Notes: a model not told the origin generated them from the sequence alone. A DNA stretch of 64,000 bases from JBDHWG01 sp039810085 (GCA_039810085.1 JBDHWG010000002.1:124001-188000); one strand, 5' to 3'. Shown: positions 1 through 7,864, numbered from the stretch's first letter. Numbers and translations are program-made.

Positions 1-70
1 CGCTGAGCGCGAGCAGGATGACGAAAAGCAGCGCAACGACTCGCCACGACACTCTATCAAGTATTCGCAT
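1..70 (-). CDS. N-terminus of a membrane or secreted protein, cut by window edge
   Basis: Only the first 23 codons are present. They start at an ATG ending at base 70 and read MRILDRVSWRVVALLFVILL followed by ALS, a basic start plus hydrophobic core typical of a signal peptide or first membrane segment. A good ribosome binding site (GGGGAGGATATC) precedes the ATG. It lies 36 bases downstream of the CHAT gene on the same strand, so it is probably the fourth gene of that operon. The function cannot be told from this fragment. Confidence 0.6.
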   Translation of the reverse strand, partial: MRILDRVSWRVVALLFVILLALS

Positions 71-106
71 GATATCCTCCCCTCACATTTTCATATTGAC
101 ATGCAA

Positions 107-2083
107 TCACTGCCGCACAACCTCGACCCGCAGTCGTATGTCGGCACCATCGGGTAGTAGCATCCCCGGGAAGGATTGGGTCTTGCGGGTTTCCGCCAGA
201 TAGTTCTCGAATGCTGCATTTGCGCTACGATCCGCTATAACGATCAGCAGCTCAAACCGGTCTCCTCTCGAGAGAGTGCAGTCGCCAAATTGAACGACAG
301 ACTCCCAGGTACCGTTTGTCTTTTGCGCAGGCTTGCCCGAACCTTGAGGCGTATCTGCTGGATGGTACAAGCCATTCACATAGATCACAGGCCAGATCGC
401 ATCTGTGACATCGGGAGTATACATACCCCTAATAGCAGTTCTGCACGGCACTTGTTGGCCAGGCTGCACGGTGGCAAGCGTGACTTTGTCGTCTCCGACA
501 ATCATCGTGGGCGTTGTGGGCGTGGGCCCGGTTACTGGAATTGTTGGGGGAGGCAGCGCGATTATTGGAGCCTGCTGCTTATCGAACATCCCGGGTAGTA
601 GAAATACTGCGACAACCACGACGGCAATCAAGACAGCTGCAATTGATAGTACGTACTTCCAAGAAGCCCATGTTGGCCGCCCAGGCACGGTTACTGTCGT
701 TGTTGTTTCCAAGGGCAAAGGAGGTGTTAATGTGGGCGACGGAGTGGAGGAGGGCGGGGCCGAGTCTTCCAATGTGGGCGACGAAGTGGAGGATATCGGG
801 GCCGAGTCTTGCAATGTGGGCGACGGAGTGGAGGATATAGGAGTCGAGTCTTGCAATGTGGGCGACGGAGTGGAGGCGATAGATGATATACCTGGTGTAG
901 CCGGTAGACATGGACATGGGTGCGTGACGATGCGCGAGTAGACAATTGGCGTTGCCATCTCAATCTCCCAGGGCAGTTTCAGGTCCCGAATGGCAACGCG
1001 GCCCTTGGTTGTCTGTACTGCTAAACACTCTAGGGAGTAGTAATCCGCCCGATCTGAGGGACCTGTCAGGAAGGCATCTACAAAGGCGCGGGCAGCCTTC
1101 GTGGAGATGGTCGTCTGCATGGCAATGACGACGCCCGCCTTGAGCAGCAGGAGGTCGAGATCTTCCTGGTCCAGTTTACCCAGGTCGCAGACCAACAGGA
1201 ATAGGATATCTATCTGTCTGTGTGGCAAGTGCTCCGTGAAGTCAGAGATGGGCGAGGCTTGGAATTTTCCCGACCCTTCTTTGAAAGAAAGGACACCCGC
1301 CTCTCCATGCGTGATTAGCATAAGAAGCCCGGTCGATGGAGCGTCTACCAACGTTGCCTTAAGGCTGTCTAAATCCCCATTGGTGGTGGAAAGCCGACCA
1401 ACCTCGCTGAACCACCTCCGCCGCGTCCCTGTCACGGCGCTAATTTGCTCAATAAAGTCCTCTAAATTGTCATGACGGACATACTGGATCAGCCACTTTG
1501 ATTCGTTGGTTCCACACAACCGATGAGCTGCTGACACGTCCTCTGGCCTAATCCGAATAATTGAGATCTTCTCATAGCAGCCTGAAAAAGGAGATTTCTT
1601 GCCTAGAAGATAAATGGTCTCCCAGTTATACCTCTGTATGTCCGCGCACAAAGCAAGCTCAATGATGAGGCAGTCGGACGAACGAACAACATTCTTCCAC
1701 CAGCCCCGAAGCCCTTCGGCATTCTCTTCTCCCCAGACATCTGCTTCCCAGAATACTTCGGCGAGTTTGCCAGCCTGCTCTACCAGGACGGCTCTAAACT
1801 CCTCAATCGTTTCTAGCACAGCCTCAGATTGCTCCAATTCTCTATCTGGCTTGTAATCTGTCCCCTTCTGGAACCGTTCCTGGAATTTCCGAAGGTATTG
1901 CTTATGCTTATCAATCTTTTTGTACGTCTTGTTGGCTTCAAGCTCCGCGACCGTGCTCCACGTGCCCTCTGTACACGGCGGCGTCTCGAGGCCCGCTGGT
2001 GCGCGGCAGGCGACGAGTTTGACATCGTACCCATTCGGGGCGTTCGTTATGATGAGCCGAACAACAGAGATGTCTTGCGTCAT
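107..2083 (-). CDS. Membrane-anchored CHAT-domain (caspase-like) protease
   Basis: 658 residues. Residues about 195-345 fit the CHAT fold: a hydrophobic strand ending in THG (His259), then a hydrophobic strand ending in VCD (Cys299), giving the expected His-Cys pair, then LLLLKAGVVIAMQTTIS, like the strand that follows the catalytic Cys in CHAT proteins. Residues 1-180 form a charged helical region of unknown type. A Ser/Thr/Pro linker of four 14-residue repeats (about 405-450) leads to one transmembrane helix (about 477-497) and a C-terminal domain of about 150 residues outside, or in the opposite compartment. It is the third gene of a minus-strand operon, 18 bases after the kinase-like gene. 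CHAT proteases in bacteria are often effectors of conflict systems and cleave a partner. The substrate is unknown, and the kinase-like or HEAT protein could be a sensor or target (inference). Confidence 0.7.
   Translation of the reverse strand: MTQDISVVRLIITNAPNGYDVKLVACRAPAGLETPPCTEGTWSTVAELEANKTYKKIDKHKQYLRKFQERFQKGTDYKPDRELEQSEAVLETIEEFRAVLVEQAGKLAEVFWEADVWGEENAEGLRGWWKNVVRSSDCLIIELALCADIQRYNWETIYLLGKKSPFSGCYEKISIIRIRPEDVSAAHRLCGTNESKWLIQYVRHDNLEDFIEQISAVTGTRRRWFSEVGRLSTTNGDLDSLKATLVDAPSTGLLMLITHGEAGVLSFKEGSGKFQASPISDFTEHLPHRQIDILFLLVCDLGKLDQEDLDLLLLKAGVVIAMQTTISTKAARAFVDAFLTGPSDRADYYSLECLAVQTTKGRVAIRDLKLPWEIEMATPIVYSRIVTHPCPCLPATPGISSIASTPSPTLQDSTPISSTPSPTLQDSAPISSTSSPTLEDSAPPSSTPSPTLTPPLPLETTTTVTVPGRPTWASWKYVLSIAAVLIAVVVVAVFLLPGMFDKQQAPIIALPPPTIPVTGPTPTTPTMIVGDDKVTLATVQPGQQVPCRTAIRGMYTPDVTDAIWPVIYVNGLYHPADTPQGSGKPAQKTNGTWESVVQFGDCTLSRGDRFELLIVIADRSANAAFENYLAETRKTQSFPGMLLPDGADIRLRVEVVRQ
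729..876. repeat. Tandem 42-bp coding repeat (3.6 copies) in the CHAT gene
   Basis: Units begin at 729, 771, 813 and 855, the last incomplete. Each encodes 14 residues of the type STPSPTLQDS plus four more. The number of 42-bp units may vary between strains without shifting the frame, which would change the length of the linker between the CHAT domain and the membrane helix. Confidence 0.85.
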
Positions 2084-2101
2084 GACTCCCCTGGTTCGCG
2101 C

Positions 2102-3772
2102 CTACGGCTGGGGTGTGCGCGTGAAACAGCCATAGATGAAAGAGGTAGCCGATGTGGTATCGCCAGCGCCAACGAACTTCAGTCCGGATGGCTCGATCTG
2201 GAATAGCGCGACGGGAATCACACCAATTCGATACGTCCTGGCGTCATCATCGAACCATCCACGAGCGGCGATGGCTTTGAACCTCGGCAAGCCGCGAAAC
2301 GCAATCGTACCCTTCTCTAGCGGGAAGGCTCGTCGGGCAAGCAGGTCAATGAACACCTTGAACTTGCTCATAGCAAAGCCAAGATCAATATCGGGTGAGG
2401 AACCAATGTCCACGCTGAGCGCTCGGTTTGTCACCACGGTTTTGGCATACAGATCGGCCAGGACTTCGCGGTCGAGGTGCTCATCTGTGGCCTGCCCCTC
2501 GACGCACCGGCGAATAACCAGGTCTACCGTTAAGCTGTGGATATAGATGCGATCCAGCGCCAGCACCGACGCCAGCCACATGCCCAAATCCAGGATGTAC
2601 TCGACGTGTGCAACCTCACTGTCCTCGTCCAGGGGCTCCGGAAAGGGGATCATCCGTCGTTCGCCCGTCGCCGCCAGGTTTTGTCGGACAGCATCGGCGA
2701 AGCCCACGACATCGTCGTAGTTGACGCCAATGCTGTGGACATACTCCTTCACGATGCACTGGAACCAGGGTAAGAGCGCCGGGGAGGCAATTTCCACGTG
2801 GAGCGTCACGTGCGGTCGCGCCTGTTGGAGAGCTGTCTCGACCGCTTGCTTCTCGCGCTTGTCGGAGAGACTCTGTATTCCACCGAGAATCCAGTATGGG
2901 TAGTCTTCGGCGACCGGCTCGGCGCACGTCGGGCCTGTGTGGATATCGGCAGCGAGAATGTGCTCGAAGTGTGGGTCGAAGTTCTGGCTGCGCGAAAGGT
3001 CCACCTCGCCTGAATCGGTGTAGTAGCGGTAGCCAGGGGCGACAGCAATGACGCGGTCGCTCGTTTGGACAACCCCCTCCCAAAGTACCTCGCCCTGAGC
3101 CTCCAGCTTGAGAGAAGTCCCCTTGGCGAACTCCATCGAGTAGTTGATGATTGTAGGGTCATCAGGGCGCGCCGCCGCGTGGACAGGGAGAACCTGCCAG
3201 TGACACTCCTTGTCGAGCGTCAAGTACTTCGTCTTGGCATTGAACAGCCGCGCCTGTGCCTGTGACAGATAGGGTGTCCAGAACACGACATTCGGCTCGC
3301 CTATTTGCGTCAAGACGTCGGCAATGATGGCTGGCGCGCCGCCTACCTGTCCAGGCGATGAGCCTGCTTGAGAGCGATACCACTCGTGGAGGAAGTCGAG
3401 AACGTACAGGGCCGTGGCCTGGATATAGACCCGGTCAGGCGTCTGGCCGCCGTACACAATTCGGGCCAGGAGCGCCTTGAGCACATCTGTCGCGGACACG
3501 GCTTCTCGCCGGCCGGCGGCGGGGGACTTGGTTGCCGCTTCAACAAGCTCGCGCACCACCTCAGGCGGGGCGCAGTTGTCGTAGCGAGCGGCCAGGTCAA
3601 TAGCAAACGCGAGCGATTTCTGATCGATGCGGATGACGCGGTCTATCGTACAGGCATAGTGGCTGAGAATGCGCTTATTGGTGGGGGGGAGTTGGCTGGC
3701 GACTACCTGGCGCCAGAACCAAATGCGCATTAGTCTCGACAACTCAGATGGTGGCAGGAACTCGGCTGCCAT
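2102..3772 (-). CDS. ADP-dependent phosphofructokinase/glucokinase-like protein (ribokinase-fold)
   Basis: 556 residues, starting at an ATG behind a strong GAGGAGG site. Motifs of the ADP-dependent sugar kinase family (PF04587-type) appear in order: a TID element (Asp44) where archaeal enzymes have the sugar-binding NVD, GGAPAII (144-150) matching GGQAG, VFWTPYLSQAQARLF (163-177), YWILGGIQSL (293-302), SIGVNYDD (347-354) matching the NEVE metal motif, IHSL (411-414) matching the H-T element, and GAGDTTSA (535-542) with catalytic-type Asp538. Length exceeds the usual 450-500. These enzymes phosphorylate glucose or fructose-6-phosphate using ADP; whether this one is catalytic is unknown, since NYDD replaces N-x-x-E. 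Sitting between a HEAT-like protein and a CHAT protease, it may be a nucleotide or sugar sensor (inference). The identification is from remembered family motifs and needs a profile search. Confidence 0.65.
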   Translation of the reverse strand: MAAEFLPPSELSRLMRIWFWRQVVASQLPPTNKRILSHYACTIDRVIRIDQKSLAFAIDLAARYDNCAPPEVVRELVEAATKSPAAGRREAVSATDVLKALLARIVYGGQTPDRVYIQATALYVLDFLHEWYRSQAGSSPGQVGGAPAIIADVLTQIGEPNVVFWTPYLSQAQARLFNAKTKYLTLDKECHWQVLPVHAAARPDDPTIINYSMEFAKGTSLKLEAQGEVLWEGVVQTSDRVIAVAPGYRYYTDSGEVDLSRSQNFDPHFEHILAADIHTGPTCAEPVAEDYPYWILGGIQSLSDKREKQAVETALQQARPHVTLHVEIASPALLPWFQCIVKEYVHSIGVNYDDVVGFADAVRQNLAATGERRMIPFPEPLDEDSEVAHVEYILDLGMWLASVLALDRIYIHSLTVDLVIRRCVEGQATDEHLDREVLADLYAKTVVTNRALSVDIGSSPDIDLGFAMSKFKVFIDLLARRAFPLEKGTIAFRGLPRFKAIAARGWFDDDARTYRIGVIPVALFQIEPSGLKFVGAGDTTSATSFIYGCFTRTPQP

Positions 3773-3824
3773 GCGGCCTCCTCGTGAACTGGCAGGCGAC
3801 GGATGATTAGGGAAACAACATCTC

Positions 3825-4700
3825 TTAGGGGTTGTCTAGCTCTTCCTCTTGGCGTCGCGCGGATTCTTCGCTCAGCGCGTCTATAATCGTCTCGGCCTGC
3901 CAGCGTTCTAGCAACAGGCTGATGGCTAATGCCCGTTGAGGCCTGTCATAAGTTCGTCCGCTCAATTTCTCGATCCGTCTGAAAGCTGCATTCAAGACGA
4001 TGTCGTCTTCCCCTTGCTTCAGGGCCTGCGTGATGGCAGCGCGTTCGTGTCGGGGGATAAGATCGTCGAGAGCAGAGACGAGACCGAGCGTTGCGACCGG
4101 CATTGGTGGTTTCGGCTCCGGCGCATTCAGCAGCTCCGCCAGCATGTTTCTGCGGGGCAGCTCCAGGCCTCGAACGGCGAACTGGGCAAGCGCGCTCGTG
4201 ACCGCCGACTGAAGGTTCGGATCTGGGAAGCGATGTTGCAGAAGGTCGTCCAGCAACTGGCTGGCAACGAGGACAAGATCTCCTTCTGGTTGTTGAAACC
4301 GCCTGATCGTCCGGCCGTCCATAGCCTGCCCAAGCGCCTGAACCAACTCGGCGCGTACGTCGTCGCTTGCTTCGGGCGCATGATCAACAAAGACCGCCTT
4401 CGCGCGCCGCAACAACTCCCGCCCGGCTTCGAAGCCGCCAATTTGGCCGAGCGCCCAGGCCATCGCAGCGCGCTGTTCCGCCCCGATACTCTGGTCCTCT
4501 AGCGCCTGCCCTAGTATGCGGACGGCCTTCAGAGCATCCAGGTCGAGATCGCTCGCGCGCTCCTCCAATTCCCTACGCAGCTTGGCGCCGTATCGCCCGA
4601 GAACGGTGGCGGCGCGTAGCAAGACTGGCATCTCAATCTGATCTGACGCCTCGGGCGCTCGCTGCTCGATATACTCTGTCAATTGACCGATCGTTGGCAT
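3825..4700 (-). CDS. HEAT-like helical repeat protein, first gene of CHAT operon
   Basis: 291 residues from the ATG at 4700. The frame stays open upstream to an in-frame ATG at 4787 and a TTG at 4817, so the start is uncertain. None has a convincing ribosome binding site, and the upstream residues (Ala, Pro and Arg rich) look non-coding. The protein is almost all amphipathic helices with a recurring pattern of leucines and small residues (for example AMAWALGQIGGFEAGRELLR), as in HEAT or armadillo scaffolds. There is no signal peptide or membrane helix. The C-terminus is charged and acidic (EESARRQEEELDNP). It probably acts as a scaffold or sensor binding the kinase-like or CHAT protein encoded next (inference). 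The stop lies 52 bases before the next gene. Confidence 0.55.
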   Translation of the reverse strand: MPTIGQLTEYIEQRAPEASDQIEMPVLLRAATVLGRYGAKLRRELEERASDLDLDALKAVRILGQALEDQSIGAEQRAAMAWALGQIGGFEAGRELLRRAKAVFVDHAPEASDDVRAELVQALGQAMDGRTIRRFQQPEGDLVLVASQLLDDLLQHRFPDPNLQSAVTSALAQFAVRGLELPRRNMLAELLNAPEPKPPMPVATLGLVSALDDLIPRHERAAITQALKQGEDDIVLNAAFRRIEKLSGRTYDRPQRALAISLLLERWQAETIIDALSEESARRQEEELDNP

Positions 4701-4798
4701 GGTAGGCTCGCTTCGTGGAGGGACGCGAAAAGTGCCCCTTGCTGGCATCTCACGCTCGACTGCTGTCCGGACTGCGGGAGTTGCCATAGCGGATAGGT

Positions 4799-4842
4799 TT
4801 AAGATACCACATGGCAAGCGTTGCGAGCGTTAAGATGCCACA
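4799..4842. promoter_or_regulatory. Two direct repeats TTAAGATRCCACA upstream of the CHAT operon
   Basis: TTAAGATACCACA (4799-4811) and TTAAGATGCCACA (4830-4842) differ at one base and are exactly 31 bp apart, about three helical turns, so both present the same DNA face. They lie between the GntR gene end and the HEAT-like gene start, where the operon control region should be. Flanking CACATGGC and GCCATGTG also form an inverted pair. This is a possible operator for an unknown regulator. Confidence 0.4.
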
Positions 4843-4884
4843 ACGCCATGTGCTATTTTCTTTACCGATAACGACGCGCCAAAA

Positions 4885-5658
4885 TTACGCGCCAGATGGC
4901 TGTTTGGTAACTCCGCGCTCGCTGCGGCGGATGATGTACCTGTATTCAAACTTGTCGGCGCGGTCGATGGAGTGCAACACCTCGAAGACCTGGCCGGTCT
5001 GATCGTAGGAGATCCGGTCCCGCACCACAACTGCCGTCCCCTCCTCGATCTCCAACAACCTCGCCTCCTCCACCGTCGCGTTCCCCACGCGGATCAACTC
5101 GTCCGCCTCCACAATCTGCCGCCCATAGCGCTTTTCATATAGCTCGAAGAGGTGGAGCAGGTCCTGCTCCAGGATATCGGGGCACAGCTCAGGCAAGACA
5201 TACACCGTCTGGATAGCGAAGGGGACGTTGTTGCCTTTCTTGAGCCGGCAAATCTCGATAACGTCCGCATCTGGCTCAAGCTCAAAGCCCTCCATGACCC
5301 GCGTGCGCCGGGCGTCGGAGGCCTTAATCATGCCTTTGCTCAGGAGGACCGTCGAGGGCGTGATCTGGGCATCCGATAATTGCGCGTTAAAGGACTTGAT
5401 CTTTCCAAACTTGGCAACCGCCGGCGTCTTGCGCAGAACGACCGTACCACGCTTGGGGTAGCGGCGCAGGTAGCCCTCCTGTGAGAGCTGCTTCAGCGCC
5501 TCGCGCACCGTGACCCGGCCTACCCCATACAGTTCGGTCAGCTCATCTTCAGTGGGGATATTCTCCCCAACTTTCCAAACCTCACGCTCAATACGTGAGA
5601 GAATGTCCTTCTTGACCTGGAGATACAGCGGCTCAGCGCTGCTTGATTGACGCAACAT
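4885..5658 (-). CDS. GntR-family (HutC/UTRA type) transcriptional regulator
   Basis: 257 residues from the ATG at 5658, preceded by AGAAGGCGAG. A TTG 45 bases upstream is in frame, but the promoter -10 box overlaps it, so it cannot be the start. Residues about 10-75 form the winged helix-turn-helix (YLQVKKDILSRIE, ENIPTEDELTELYGVGRVTV, REALKQLSQEGYL, KRGTVV). Residues about 95-245 match the UTRA ligand-binding domain (DVIEICRLKKGNNVPFAIQ, then DRISYDQTGQVFEVLHSIDR and YRYIIRR). UTRA ligands are usually small metabolites; this one is unknown. The gene diverges from the ubiquitin-like operon and probably controls it, and perhaps the CHAT operon, which follows on the same strand. Confidence 0.9.
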   Translation of the reverse strand: MLRQSSSAEPLYLQVKKDILSRIEREVWKVGENIPTEDELTELYGVGRVTVREALKQLSQEGYLRRYPKRGTVVLRKTPAVAKFGKIKSFNAQLSDAQITPSTVLLSKGMIKASDARRTRVMEGFELEPDADVIEICRLKKGNNVPFAIQTVYVLPELCPDILEQDLLHLFELYEKRYGRQIVEADELIRVGNATVEEARLLEIEEGTAVVVRDRISYDQTGQVFEVLHSIDRADKFEYRYIIRRSERGVTKQPSGA

Positions 5659-5690
5659 AGCTCGCCTTCTATTCCCTGGTATTTGTTCGT

Positions 5691-5719
5691 ATGATACCGC
5701 CAAGAGAGGCGCTTGTCAA
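5691..5719 (-). promoter_or_regulatory. Sigma-70 promoter of the GntR gene
   Basis: On the minus strand TTGACA (5719-5714), a 17-base spacer, then TATCAT (5696-5691). The arms GGTAT and ATACC, 11 bases apart, span the -10 box and could serve for autoregulation (inference). Confidence 0.75.
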
Positions 5720-5790
5720 GGGGGATTGCCAGGGCAGAGCGGAGAGAGGGAAGAACATCGTGATTGGGAGGAGATATTTCAGATTCCCTC

Positions 5791-5841
5791 TTGACAAGCC
5801 CAGATAGCTGTGCTAAACTAAAGAAATGTTACTATTGTAAC
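5791..5841 (+). promoter_or_regulatory. Promoter and operator-like palindrome of the ubiquitin-like operon
   Basis: TTGACA (5791-5796), 17-base spacer, TAAACT (5814-5819). Just downstream, over or next to the expected transcription start, is the perfect inverted repeat GTTAC-TATT-GTAAC (5828-5841). A GntR/HutC-family protein encoded divergently is the natural candidate to bind it, giving repression (inference). Confidence 0.7.
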
Positions 5842-5874
5842 GAATAAATAGAAAGATTAAGAAGGGAGGCTGCG

Positions 5875-7044
5875 ATGTCCGAGTGGTCCGGGAAGGCCGC
5901 CGATCGGGAGAACTATGCCTTCCTTCGCCATAGGCAAGAACGCAACGACCGGAAATGCTTGCAGGACACGCTCGACCAGTCGTGCGCTCGAATTGCAGCG
6001 CTGCAGAAACGGATTTTCGATGCCACGTTGCGGCCGCAGACTCAGCCTAACTCGCTTCTCCAGCGTATTCTGGGCGCTCGCTCCCTTGCCGGCCACGCGG
6101 CCAACGAGTTCGATGCCCTTAACGTGTCGCTGTCCATCGCCCGCATTGGGTGTACGCGCACTACTAGGACGCTCGTCATCACAACGGCCACTGAGCCGGA
6201 GATGCACATAACCGTTAATCTTGCGAACGGGTCAGTTGAGGTGGATCAGCCAATTCTGATCCTGCGGGATATGGCCGTTCGCTCGGTGTGCGCTGCCCTC
6301 GTCGCGGCCGGCGAGCTTGACGCCGTTGTGGCACTCGTGGCGGGGCATGCGCCTCTTTCGCGGTCGGCGGCGTACTCCCGCCCGCAGTTCGAGCCGCGCG
6401 CCCGTCAGGGATACATCGCTATCCGGTCCGAAGTGCTCATGCGCGCGCTCGTTTCCGCGCCCAGCCAGCAGGAAGTGGAGCAGCAGCTTCGGGTGTGCGC
6501 GGCTGAGCTTGAGGCAGAGCTGACCCACTATAGGCTCCTTCAGCAGGCATTGCGTCAATTTGACAGGTCTGCTTGCATTGTCTCCGCTGACTATGGGCGG
6601 GAGTTTGATCTCCTGTGCGAGCTGCCAGGTGTGAGGCGGATCGAGGTATTGCGGGGCGGCCCAATCCGTGTCGAGACTGAGCCAGTGATTGTGTCCTACA
6701 GCGGCGCCTCGCAACTGCTGGGATGCTATCGCATCGAGATTACGGTCTCCGCCGCGCCGCATTTGACCATCATCAACCTGGATCGTCCTGTCTGGCGTAG
6801 CGACCGCCGGTATGACCACCCGCACGTCGCCGACGGCGTCCCGTGCTGGGGCAATGCAGCAAGTTACGTCGCTCAAGAACTCGCCGCCGCGAACTATCCC
6901 GCCGTCGTCCAGCAGAGCGTCGAATTTCTCAACTCTTACAACCCCGACAATCCCTTTCTTGGCATCGAGAACTGGTTCTCGGCTGGCAGCTCGTCAGCAT
7001 CGGTCTGCTACAGCTACGCCGACGATGGTGGCTGGGGCGAGTAG
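5875..7044 (+). CDS. E2-like (UBC-fold) conjugating protein with N-terminal extension
   Basis: 389 residues, with GGGAGG 5 bases before the ATG. The C-terminal part (about 245-370) follows the E2 fold: a beta stretch (CYRIEITVSAAPHLTIINL), then DHPHVADGVPC, which parallels the eukaryotic HPN-x7-Cys signature (His315-Pro-His317, Cys324 as candidate catalytic cysteine), then helices and FLNSYNPDNPF, which parallels the NPDDPL segment late in UBC domains. Residues 75-190 are beta-rich and unassigned, and 195-230 look coiled-coil. The tail is Ser/Gly rich (SAGSSSASVCYSYADDGGWG). It is the first gene of an operon with E1-like and ubiquitin-like genes, so it most likely accepts the ubiquitin-like protein from the E1. 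The N-terminal region may select the target. No deconjugating protease (JAB) is visible nearby. Confidence 0.7.
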   Translation: MSEWSGKAADRENYAFLRHRQERNDRKCLQDTLDQSCARIAALQKRIFDATLRPQTQPNSLLQRILGARSLAGHAANEFDALNVSLSIARIGCTRTTRTLVITTATEPEMHITVNLANGSVEVDQPILILRDMAVRSVCAALVAAGELDAVVALVAGHAPLSRSAAYSRPQFEPRARQGYIAIRSEVLMRALVSAPSQQEVEQQLRVCAAELEAELTHYRLLQQALRQFDRSACIVSADYGREFDLLCELPGVRRIEVLRGGPIRVETEPVIVSYSGASQLLGCYRIEITVSAAPHLTIINLDRPVWRSDRRYDHPHVADGVPCWGNAASYVAQELAAANYPAVVQQSVEFLNSYNPDNPFLGIENWFSAGSSSASVCYSYADDGGWGE

Positions 7045-7066
7045 CAAGGCACAAGGAAGGTCTGTT

Positions 7067-7183
7067 ATGGAGAAGCTCATCGGCAGAGTGGGAGCCTGCA
7101 GCGGCTATAGGTCAGCCGAGTCGTGTGTCTGCAAGGACGATGGTTGCCAGCCGTGCGACACGCGCCAGGCAAGGAAGGGCTAG
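7067..7183 (+). CDS. 38-residue Cys-rich peptide between E2-like and E1-like genes
   Basis: The peptide starts MEKLIGRVGACSGYRSAESC and then reads VCKDDGCQPCDTRQARKG. Five cysteines (11, 20, 22, 27, 30) give a C-x-C-x4-C-x2-C core that could bind zinc or an iron-sulfur cluster, or be modified. The start has an AAGGAAGG site, and the stop abuts the ATG of the E1-like gene (TAGATG), implying coupled translation. It ends Lys-Gly with three basic residues nearby. It could be a substrate, an adaptor, or a peptide modified by the E1/ubiquitin-like pair, in the manner of sulfur-transfer systems. I recognise no family. Confidence 0.65.
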   Translation: MEKLIGRVGACSGYRSAESCVCKDDGCQPCDTRQARKG

Positions 7184-7846
7184 ATGTTGGATCGAACTCG
7201 GCAGCAGGACATCGCCGATCCGGCCGTCTTGCGAGCGGTGGGGGTTGATGTTGTCGGCGTGGGGGCCGTGGGCGGAATGACTGCCGTGACGCTGGCAAAG
7301 ATGGGCGTGGGCCGTCTGCGACTGTTTGACCCGGATATTGTCGAGACTGTCAATCTGGCTTGCCAGATGTACGCCCTGGCGGACCTCAGTGTGGCGAAAG
7401 CTCTCGCCGCACAGCGTCTGTGCCGCGAGCTAGGCGACGCCGAGGTGGAGGCTGTCGTTGGGCGAGGCGAAGACTCCGTGCTCGAAGGGATCGTTGTCCT
7501 GGCAGTGGATAGCATGGTGGCGCGTCGGAGCATCTGGGAGCGGCGCATTGTCAGCAGCCCGCGGGTGGCGTGGCTCATTGATGCGCGCATGGGCGCCGAG
7601 ACCGGCACGATCTACACCGTTCGGCCTGGCCTTTCCTCGCAGCGCCGTATGTATGAGATGAGCCTCTACACAGATGAGGAAGCCATGCCGCTGCCGTGTA
7701 CAGGTCGCGCCATTATCTACAACACGCTCTGGATCGCGGCCCTCATCAGCCGCCAGGTCAAGCGCATAGCGATGCGGCAGCTCGTTGAGTGGAGAATCGA
7801 TTTCTCCCTGGACGACTTGACCTTGTTTGTCGACTCGCACGTCTGA
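7184..7846 (+). CDS. Compact ThiF/E1-like activating enzyme
   Basis: 220 residues. The Rossmann ATP-binding motif is VVGVGAVGGMTAV (Gly25, Gly27, Gly30), followed by the strand RLRLFDPDIVETVNL with Asp49, Asp51 and Asn57, and VVLAVDSMVAR with Asp109, all typical of ThiF/MoeB/E1 adenylating enzymes. The usual NLxRQ arginine is replaced (NLACQ). LPCTGRAIIYNTLWIAAL supplies Cys172, the position of the thioester or persulfide cysteine in E2-associated ThiF proteins. The zinc CxxC pairs of MoeB are absent, and the protein is short. It should adenylate the C-terminal Gly-Gly of the protein encoded 19 bases downstream and pass it to the E2-like protein (inference). Confidence 0.85.
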   Translation: MLDRTRQQDIADPAVLRAVGVDVVGVGAVGGMTAVTLAKMGVGRLRLFDPDIVETVNLACQMYALADLSVAKALAAQRLCRELGDAEVEAVVGRGEDSVLEGIVVLAVDSMVARRSIWERRIVSSPRVAWLIDARMGAETGTIYTVRPGLSSQRRMYEMSLYTDEEAMPLPCTGRAIIYNTLWIAALISRQVKRIAMRQLVEWRIDFSLDDLTLFVDSHV

Positions 7847-7864
7847 GCAAGAAAGGAGAGCAAC

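Noticed and set aside
729..876. CRISPR-like regular repeats
   Set aside because: The 42-bp units are contiguous, without spacers, and encode an in-frame Ser/Thr/Pro linker.
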